Shown here one piece after another: positions 56,373 through 64,000 of a DNA stretch of 64,000 bases; the stretch's first letter is position 1; the number at the start of each line of letters is the position of its first letter. Location: the NCBI GenBank assembly GCA_014529385.2, contig CM043969.1, positions 25,311,946 to 25,375,945 of the forward strand, in the 5' to 3' direction. The notes beneath the pieces are model-generated. The model had not been told where the DNA came from. It searched no databases and worked only from the letters and a program-made list of their open reading frames with translations. The DNA is from Adiantum capillus-veneris. Its lineage: Eukaryota > Streptophyta > Polypodiopsida > Polypodiales > Pteridaceae. The translations under genes were made by a program, and so were the position numbers.

Positions 56373-57431
56373 GGTGACAAAACTACCAAAAGATTCTGGG
56401 AAAATTTTGGCAGAGTCTCTTTTGTATTTGGGACTATGTCAACCAAAATACGAGACAAAATGACCAAGTATGTCACCCACAAAGCATAAAAGAGAGCAAT
56501 GCCTCTCAAAAGCACAATGTATAGAGACAAACTGAGGTGCATAAACAGTCAAACTGACCATAGACTGCCAACTCGGCGTCAAAAGCACCTATACCACTCT
56601 ATACATATCCTATGGCAAGGCCTCGTAAGGGATGCTCCAGCTACCTGTATCACCGAAGGTATCTCCACATTTGAGAATACCCCAGCTCAATGAAAACCTC
56701 ACGCTATCGACCCTCAACAACGTAGGTTATGCAGCAAAAAACGTATAGCCAAGTCTCAGAAATGGCTATCTTTCGGACCAAGTCTCAGAAATGGCCGGGA
56801 CTGCCGTAATAGCCAAAAGATGTCTCCACAAAAGCGTACAATGGCAGTATCCACAAAGACGTACAACTCTGTCAAGACGCTCAAACAGGCGTCAAAATCA
56901 TGTGCCTGCAACTAAACATCCCTGCAGGGAGTCAATCCGCTCTCAAAAGAGCTCAAACACTGTGAAAAGTGTCAACATATGCATGTACGCATAAACAACT
57001 GCTCCCACTGGAACCATAATATCGCAAGCACTGAGACCTGTAGCCTGTACCTGTACCTGTACATGTACCTGTAGTCGAAGAAGACAATGCTATCAAGCTT
57101 CCACTCTATGTGTGTGTATGAGGCCACTCTGAAAGAGGCTACACACTCCCGAATGAGCCGTGGGCTCTCAGAGACTGCAACAAAGGTACCTGTAACTGGC
57201 TATGGAAGCACTGCAGCACAAACTACCACAAGAGGGTTGAAAATTTCAGCTCTTGAACCGTAGCTCGAATGGGGTTTTTCATGGCTCGAATGGCTCCGAA
57301 AGGGGGATAAAACTTTAGGACACCTGCTGGAAACACTCTCGGGAAGTTGAACTTGCCAATAGCAAAATCGGAATCCTGTTTGCACTCTTGAAAGTGCGCA
57401 CACGTGCGGAAACGATTTCGGGAATGAAACC
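56373..57431 (-). other. Untranslated leader of copia D, homologous to the gypsy A leader
   Basis: About 1.06 kb lies between the primer site and the gag ATG. From 57,075 to 56,371 (minus strand) it aligns with 21,361-21,880 of gypsy A, including CAGGTACAGG repeats, CCTGTTTGAGCG, two CATTTCTGAGACTTGG-type motifs, GTCGATAGCGTGAGGTTT, AGGTAGCTGGAGCA, and ACTCTGCCAAAATTTTCCC beside the gag start (gypsy A: ACTCTGTCAAAATTTTTCC). No protein is encoded. Confidence 0.7.
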
Positions 57432-57443
57432 GCTCTGATACCA
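57432..57443 (-). promoter_or_regulatory. Primer-binding site of copia D (tRNA-iMet)
   Basis: On the minus strand TGGTATCAGAGC, the standard plant copia site complementary to initiator methionine tRNA, lies two bases after the LTR end CCCCATCA. Confidence 0.93.
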
Positions 57444-57445
57444 GA

Positions 57446-57661
57446 TGATGGGGAGGAGTTGGGAGCACAACGGAAGAAGAATACGCACGCACACACTCAC
57501 ACACACGCCACCATAGCTACACACCAGGTTGAAGGGGGGGAGCCAACGTACTGTATGCCCCCTTTCTTTCTTCTCTTATCTTATGCACTAAGGCACAATA
57601 CACATTGTACTTAGTGTTAGTGGCTCACACAAGTGTATAGCTGTACACTTAGGGTTAGCGG
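57446..57661 (-). mobile_element. 5' LTR of copia D, cut by gypsy C
   Basis: 216 bases equal to 52,067-52,282. The LTR stops at GGGTTAGCGG, where gypsy C begins. The remaining 44 bases or so should lie beyond the other end of gypsy C, outside the window. GCGG at 57,658-57,661 (minus: CCGC) is the expected four-base target duplication of C. Confidence 0.9.
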
Positions 57662-58804
57662 TGTGGTCAAGATGAAAACACACACAGCGCCTCTATAATG
57701 ACCCAACACACACTCTTGGGAAGATACACACACACACTATGGGGCACCACTCGGCTTACACAACACACCTGGCCGAGACAGGGAACACACCTCTGGAGTG
57801 AGAAGAGAGAGACTATCCACTTGCCCACTCCACACAAACACACACACACTCTCACACACCCAAAAACATCAGCTCAAAAGAGGAGAATATCTGATGTTTA
57901 GATACAATTGAGCTTGGGCCAACACCAATGGCGCAAATAGCTTACACAATATGGGTAAAAGATACCAGATACAATCACAAATTGGAGCAGAAGCTTCGCT
58001 CATAGGAGAAACTTACACAGTCAAAACAGAAAAAAAATAATGAGTAATTTGGAAAAATGGATAGCGCCATCGCGTCCGGAATGGCCCAAAATCCCAGTCT
58101 ACAATGTCAAAGTGCTCAAATCCGACATCGGATGAGCAGTTTACGGCCAAAACAGGCTCTAAAAACCCCAAAAACACACCTGCGGCTGTTCCTCCTCTTT
58201 TCTCCACGTTTATTATGGTCTTCTCTTTGTTTTTTCATTTCCCACACTTAGCTTTTTCAGTTGGGCACCCTTGAACTTTTAGATGACCTCAAACGGACCC
58301 CGAACAGGCCAAAAACTGACCTCACAGTGCATAGTTGTCACCTTTTTGCATCACCCACACACCTGGCACTCAGCTTTTCCCAATAATTCATCCCGTAACC
58401 ACGTGAAGTAGACCCAAAAAGTGGTCCTCATGATGACCTTTCTGCATAAGTATCAGAAGAAAACACCCATGTCGTGTCTGTACTTCTCCGCGTGCAAGTA
58501 CTGACCCCATTCGACGTCCTGACGTCACTAGATGCCATCTAACGCACCTGCTTACCTCATGTCGTCGGCCCGCGGATAGCTTCCTCGAGAATTTTTACAT
58601 GCTACCAACTCCTCATTATTGTAGAAAAAACACACTGGTACTGGTAATAGTGAAAATCGATGCACTATGTACATGGGGTCCTACCTGTACACATGTGGGC
58701 CCCACGTAACCACCTGGCTAAGGAAAATGGGCAATCCTTTATTCGATGCACCATGCATGTGTATGTACATATGCGCAATCCCTTGCTCCAAAAAACTCCT
58801 GACA
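57662..58804 (-). mobile_element. 3' LTR of gypsy C
   Basis: 1,143 bp. On the minus strand it starts TGTCAGGAGTTTTTTGG and ends CATCTTGACCACA. It is full length and close to the gypsy A 3' LTR. The polypurine tract lies at 58,805-58,828 (minus strand). Confidence 0.93.
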
Positions 58805-58901
58805 TAATTTGCCCATCCCCTAGCCTGCTAGATCATTCATGATCAGCAGCAGCAAAAAGCGATATGAGACTCGCAGCGTCACAAGTCTCCTCATCCTTCA
58901 C

Positions 58902-61121
58902 CTACACTGCTTGATCCACAGACAGCTCATCTTGCTCCACCATCATCAATCTAGCATGATACAATTTAAGACGCAATCCATTTACCCTTGACTTATGTAG
59001 AACCCCATCCAAGTTAGCCAACTGATATGTACCATTCGGAAAACACTCTACTACCTTGAAAGGGCCTTCCCACTTAATTTGAAACTTCTTTTGGAAGGTG
59101 TTGTCCAGCTTACTGTTGTAGTGCAAAACCAAGTCATGCTTCTTGATACCCTTACTTTTGACCTTTTCATTTATCTTTGCCAAAGCCTTATCCTGCATTT
59201 GTCCATAATGCTCCAATGCGCTCATCCTATCCAACTGAACCTCGTGTAACCGCAAGAGCCTCTCTTTGAATGCATCACTAGGCGGCCCAAGCAAATTTTC
59301 TACAATCTTGACTGTAGGCAACTCCACTTCCACAGGCAATAATGCTTCCTTTCCATATACCAAAAGAAATGGAGTAAACCCTGTACCCGTCTTCACTGAA
59401 GTACGGTAAGCCCATAATGCACTAGGCAATTCCAAATCCCAATTCTTTCCTTCGTGCTCTGTCACTTTCGAGAGAATTTGCACCAACTCACCATTGAATC
59501 TTTCATTTAAGCCATTACACTGTGGGTAATAAGGAGTGGTATGCTGATGCCTAATCTTCATCTTTGCACATAAAAAGTCTAGCAGTTTAGCTCTAAATCC
59601 TGGCCCCTTATCTGAAAGTAGCTCCAATGGCACCCCAAACTTGCAACATATTTCATCATACACAAATTTTGCCACATCCTTTGCAGTGATCTGTTTTACT
59701 ACTATAGTCTCTGCCCATCTAGAGAGATAGTCCACCGCAATCAAAATATAGCTTTTGCCCCTGCTTGTGATAGGTAACGGGCCTATTGCATCAATCCCCC
59801 ACTTTTCAAACACATCAAACGCCATAATGGTTTTTCGTAGCTCTGGCTTCAACACTCTCTTCCCAAATGCTTGACACCTATTGCAAGACCTACACCAATG
59901 GTGAACATCCTTGTGCAAACTAGGCCATACATACCCCTCTTGCAAGATCTTATGCAAGGTGATCTTTAGAGAAAAATGTCCACCACATGCGCCTTCATGA
60001 TTCTCTTCCAACACTCTATAAAGCTCCTCCCGCCAAGGTACACGTCTCAACACGAGATCAGCCCCCTTCATGTATAAGACATCACCAATCAATTTGTACC
60101 TGTATGCTCTACGCACAAAACCATACTTCTTAGACTTTTGAATCTCCTTTGGAATGATTCCTATTAGCAAAAACTCCTCTTCTTGAGCCAAATTTTCCCG
60201 ACCATGGTAAAGAGGTAAGTTGGTCCTCAACACAAATAGCTCCCCAATCATGCCTTGAGCCGCTTCATGTGCCTCCCCATTTAGAGCACGTTCAATGTGT
60301 CTGATGCTCCATGCTTCATACTTTTTTAACAGGCCTTTAATTCTGAAACACATTTCCTTCAATGAGGTGTTCTTGCTCTTCCACACACCCAGCACTTGCT
60401 TCACCACTAACAAGGCATCACCTTTTATGCTCAACCTTCTAACCCCATGCTTCAAACAAATGTGTAATCCAGCTTCCAACGTAGCATATTCAGCCTCATT
60501 GTTACTATGCGCATCCAACTTGAACCCTCTCTTGCATACTAGCTTCCCCTCTGGATCATAAAGTGCTATACCCCCTGAAGTTGCATCATGGCTCTTTCTG
60601 TATGAACCATCAAAGAACAACACATGTGCATTGCCGATATGTGGCACTTCTTCAACTACCTTTCTCACCACCTCTTCCTTAACAATAAGGGGATTCTCCT
60701 TGTAGGTCAACAAATCAGCTAGGGTAGCCCTTGTACTGTCTTCCACTAGAAAAGAGAACTCAAACTCTTGCAGCTCAATTACCCATTTCTTCACCACATT
60801 TGACATGTTAGTGCCATTAATTAATTGTGTCAAAAAGGCATAACTCATCAAGAAAACAAAAGGTCGTGGTAGTAAGTAATGACGAAATCGTCGACAAGCA
60901 AATATTACACTAGCCATCACTAGCTCTACTTCCGAGAATTTTCTCTCTGCTACCAGCTTCACACGGCTTGCACAATACACTGGCCTCATATAATGGCTGC
61001 CCTTCCCCTTTTGCAATAGCATGGCTCCAATGGCATCATCACCTACTGATGGATTTACATAAAACACTTGCTCCCAATCAGGAGCCTGCATGGATGACAA
61101 CCCCCCTAGCACCTCTTTCAA
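58902..61121 (-). pseudogene. Gypsy C Pol: RNase H domains and integrase
   Basis: A long open stretch (739 codons) nearly identical to gypsy A. It includes the degenerate first RNase H (FYVNPSVGDDAIG), the second RNase H with its first Asp (FFDGSYRKSHD, NNEAEYATLEAGL, IKGDALLVVKQ), the integrase zinc-binding module, and a D-D-E core at GIDAIG, LSDKGPGF and LNERFNGEL. It then runs on through NGTYQLANLDGVLHKSRVNG, uninterrupted where gypsy B sits in gypsy A. This proves that B inserted into an ordinary pol gene. A stop near 58,900 ends it a few codons earlier than in A. It is separated from the reverse transcriptase by the deletion at 61,120-61,138. Confidence 0.93.
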
Positions 61122-61138
61122 CCCCTAACAGCCTGCAT
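61120..61138 (-). other. Deletion with templated filler in gypsy C pol
   Basis: Compared with gypsy A, the 160 bases matching 25,213-25,372 are missing. They are replaced by about 17 bases that read (minus) GCAGGCTGTTAGGGGTT. Both halves resemble sequence found a few tens of bases downstream (GTTAGGGGGGTTG and ATGCAGGCTCC). The net change shifts the frame. Confidence 0.8.
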
Positions 61139-62268
61139 GGAAGAAGAATAATAGACTTAACCTTGTCTGGATCAGCCTCAATGCCATTTTCTGACACCAT
61201 ATGGCCCAATAACTTCACCCTTGGCTGTGCTAGATGACATTTCTTTGGATTTAGTTGTCCTCCACATTCATCATATCGAGCCAATACCATCTGCAACTTC
61301 TCATGGTGTTCAGCCCTACTGCTATAGACACAGAAGTCATCCATAAAAGCTTTAACACAACTACCAATGAATGGTTCCAACACCCAATTTTCTCTCTCTT
61401 GATAGAAGGAAGGTCAATTTGACAACCCAAACGGCAATACTGTATAGCAATAGCAGCACCATGGCGTAATAAAAGTTTTCTTTTTGCGGTCTTTAAGAGC
61501 AATCTTCAATTGAAAATAGCCTGAAAAACCATCACACACATTGTACCTCTCATAACCTACCACTGAATCCAAGATCTGATCGATGAATGGAAGGGGATAT
61601 GGGTTCTTCTTAGTGGATGCATTTAAGGGTTTAAAATCTACACAAATTCTCCACTTCCCATCCTTCTTTCGACTGACTACAACTGGACTCACCCATTCTG
61701 TGGTCTCCACAGGGACTATGAACCCTGCCTTCAATTTGAGCTATCCTCCACCAGCAGGATGATAGTGATGCACGGGGCTCGACCTACACTCCAGCTCCAC
61801 CTCTTCTCGCAAGGCTTCCATTTTCTCTTGACCCATCCTTCTTAGCCTTTGCCGCACTGGTTTAGCACCTTCTTTCAATTCTATATGCATCTCTTCACCC
61901 TTGAACCCTCTGATCTCTTCATATGAAGTAATGAACAAATCGGGAAAACTAGCCAGCATGTGCAAATATATCTCCTTCTCCATAGCTGAGAGGTCTCCGC
62001 TGATCATTTGTGTCATCAATTCCTGCTTCTTTGACAACTCAAATTTGGTTTGCATCAGCCCTTCAATCACTTCATAAGGCCCTTCACTTTCATCCTCAAC
62101 TTCATTTGCAAATGCGATTAAACCAGACTCCTGGATTTCTTTATCCATCAAAAGAAATGCAACATCAGTATCCTCATCACTGCTGGTAGTGCTATCACTG
62201 TCCTCATCTGTCACCGTGGAAGAGTCTTCATCACTAGACCCATCCTCATCTTCATAAAGCTCCTCTAA
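61139..62268 (-). pseudogene. Gypsy C reverse transcriptase and acidic linker (broken)
   Basis: Segments of reverse transcriptase follow in minus order: ELSKKQELMTQMISGDLSAM and the acidic linker rich in Asp, Ser and Glu from 62,214; then a foreign insert at 61,735-61,794; then VSPVVVSRKKDGKWRICVDF (Asp intact, unlike gypsy A), VCDGFSGYFQLKIAL and VLPFGLSN; then a frame change near 61,415; then AFMDDFCVYSSRAEHHEKL. The catalytic FMDD is present, but three frame disruptions make the gene inactive. Confidence 0.9.
61735..61794 (-). other. 60-base foreign insert in gypsy C
   Basis: Where gypsy A reads GAGGTGGACAAGTTATTGAAGG in two parts across 24,600, gypsy C has GAGGTGGA, then about 60 unrelated bases, then TTGAAGG. 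The insert replaces seven original bases and contains a stop. I see no source for it in the window. Confidence 0.75.
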
Positions 62269-63853
62269 TCATTTCCTTGTGTCCATATTGTATAGCTTCT
62301 TGGCACCTGTCTTTCCATAGAGGCTAATCGTACCATGTCGCCAATCTTGAACATCTCCCACTGCACGTAGCCATGGTCTGCCCAGTATAATAGGATATGC
62401 TCCCAACCCTGCTGGCATCACATGAAAATCAACCACTGCCTTTGCATCATATGCTTCCACTTCTAAGCTCTTTACAACACCCAAATATTTTACTTTCTGA
62501 TGGTTTGCCAATCTGATCCGGAAACCTGACACCCCAGCCACTGTGAGACCCATCTTCTCAACGCATGAGTGTGTTATGACGCATATTTGGGCTCCGCCAT
62601 CCACATAACCTTGTCCCAAATTTTTCCTTTTATGCCAGTATTGGACAAATGTCTGGTAGCTCATCCATTTCCAACACCCTTACTGAACCTCTCTCTGGCT
62701 CTTTCTCCATTGGGTTAACCATCCTCTTCCACTGTCGCTTTATCTTAGGCACCATCTCTATAAGCTGTCCAAAAGTAACATCTGCCTTCCTGCTCGTCAG
62801 ATCCTCCTTCAAGTCATATCTTAATTGCCCATCCCCTAGTGGAAAATCTGAAACATGAAACTTGCGACGAGCCCTCCTTTTTCTCTTGGCCTTGACATCC
62901 TCGCCTTTATGAATCTTTCCCTTCGTCTTACTAGGACCTGGGCCATTTCTTCCTTCCTTATCCTCTGTGGTCCTCTTCCCAATGGGCATCGCTAATGTAT
63001 CCTCTATCTTTGATGCCTTTTTCAAGGTGACTACACTTAGCACTTTTGTCTTTCCCTTTTCCTCCTGGGTTAGTCCACTGGTTCCTTCATCTCCCTTAAT
63101 TTCGATGCCATAATCATTTGACCTAGTTAATACATGTCTTGGAAATGGATACATGTCTCCCCCCATCCTTGGTGGCTTATCACAGTGCGAGCTGATGTGA
63201 CCCAACTCCCCACAATTGTAACATGTGAGCGTCTACCTCCAAAACCTACCATTGCTTTGTCCAACACCATTCCTAGGCCTTTCTTCACCTCTTGGCTGAT
63301 TTGCAAACCTCCCTCGACCTCGGTTATTTCCCACTTGACCTAGCATGTTTAGGCTGAGATTCTTCATCAAATCTACCACTTGCCTCATGTCTTGCCTTAG
63401 CCCATCATCTTGCACCAACGTAGTGACCACTGCTGGCATAACCTGAGTAGTAACAGGAACCGCTAGTTCGTGATGAACCCCTGGCATGCGACCTTGTAAA
63501 GAGTCCATAGGATGAAATTCAGACCTCATGGGCAAAGACTCCACCCCTAATTGGCTCATTTTCCTCAACTTCCACTCTTTGTTCCTTGCTACCTCCAATG
63601 CATCTTCATATGTCCTAGGCTTCTTTAGCTCCACTCTCCAACGTATATTCTCCCAAAGACCAGCCAAGAACCTGTCCTTCTTCATCATGTCAGGCAGGGG
63701 TACCTGTGGTGCTAAGGCCTTGCACATTCGCTCCCATGCCAATGAAAACTTACGTATGTACGCATCTACTGGCTCACCTTCTTTCTGCACCAAACCTTGT
63801 ACTTCTTGCCACACTTTGTCAGGATCTTCTATCTTCACAAACTCCACTTCCAA
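62269..63853 (-). pseudogene. Gypsy C Gag and protease (broken)
   Basis: Gag runs VQGLVQKEGEPVDAYIRKFS, MMKKDRFLAGLWENIRWRVE, YEDALEVARNKEWKLRKM to RFANQPRGEERPRNGVGQSN. A TAG at about 63,230 precedes the zinc knuckle CYNCGELGHISSHC. An eight-base deletion near 62,640 changes the frame just before the protease. That reads YVDGGAQICVIT and YPIILGRPWLRAVGDVQDW and ends NMDTRK then TGA (62,269), the same stop position as in gypsy A. Another small deletion at about 63,865-63,870 shifts the frame of the gag N-terminus, which continues to the window edge. Confidence 0.9.
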
Positions 63854-64000
63854 TCCATGCCCAACTCAATCTTACGGGTGGATCAGCCACACGCAACTCC
63901 TCTTCAAATGCTTTGGAACAAACTCGTGCATCACTCTTCAAACAGATCTGGAGAAGACGTAGCATCTGCGCAGGGTCATGAATCTGGTTGCTAATGCAGG
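63854..64000 (-). pseudogene. Gypsy C Gag N-terminal fragment (runs off the window)
   Basis: The minus strand from 64,000 matches gypsy A from 22,382 onward (CIHD...PAQMLRLL region, with CAG where gypsy A has its first TAG). About 13 bases are missing near 63,867 relative to gypsy A. The gag start, leader and 5' LTR of this element lie outside the window. Confidence 0.85.

Overview
This window is repeat-derived DNA from a large plant nuclear genome. I found no host gene, tRNA or rRNA that I could support. Every recognisable coding stretch belongs to a transposable element: Ty3/gypsy (most of it), Ty1/copia, L1-type LINEs, a hAT transposase relic, one CACTA terminus and a long foldback element. 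Long (CT)n, (GA)n, (TG)n and (TA)n tracts lie between them. The tRNA-iMet and tRNA-Asp type primer sites, the dual RNase H gypsy polyproteins and the copia LTRs point to a land plant. The style of the gypsy and LINE proteins suggests a fern or gymnosperm rather than an angiosperm, but this is a low-confidence inference.

Layout. 1-9,350: old debris, namely a gypsy protease relic (minus), a gypsy gag relic (plus), an L1 endonuclease relic, a 250-bp tandem duplication and a BED/hAT transposase relic. 9,360-12,860: gypsy relic E (minus), its gag split by a 1.4-kb foldback element that carries four 60-bp palindromes at an exact 177-bp period. 14,248-15,401: a solo LTR of gypsy family A with a 4-bp target duplication. 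18,350-19,130: a copia relic. 20,345-20,392: a stub of a copia LTR, cut by the 5' LTR of gypsy A.

20,393-40,150 is a nest. Gypsy A (plus, five in-frame stops) is interrupted near the 3' end of its pol gene by gypsy B (27,464-38,767, minus, 11.3 kb). B has 2.7-kb LTRs about 1% diverged, GTAC target duplications and an almost open Gag-Pol. After B, the pol end and 3' LTR of A resume. 40,695-42,426 is a small deleted element F with TG...TA LTR ends and TTCTT target duplications. 44,769-46,240 holds a candidate LTR and an integrase relic. 46,277-49,210 is the 5' end of gypsy G (LTR, tRNA-Asp type primer site, gag). It runs into microsatellites, a 5'-truncated LINE (49,485-50,650), a compound microsatellite and a CACTA end at 51,540.

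52,067 onward is copia D (minus). Its 5' LTR is cut at 57,661 by gypsy C (minus, same family as A), which runs off the window at 64,000.

The two most unusual signals are these. (1) The untranslated leaders of gypsy A and copia D, elements of different superfamilies, are homologous over several hundred bases in the sense direction. A and C also both abut the same nucleotide of the same copia LTR in the same orientation. (2) The foldback element carries a regular palindrome array. All element proteins here carry disabling changes. B is the closest to intact.
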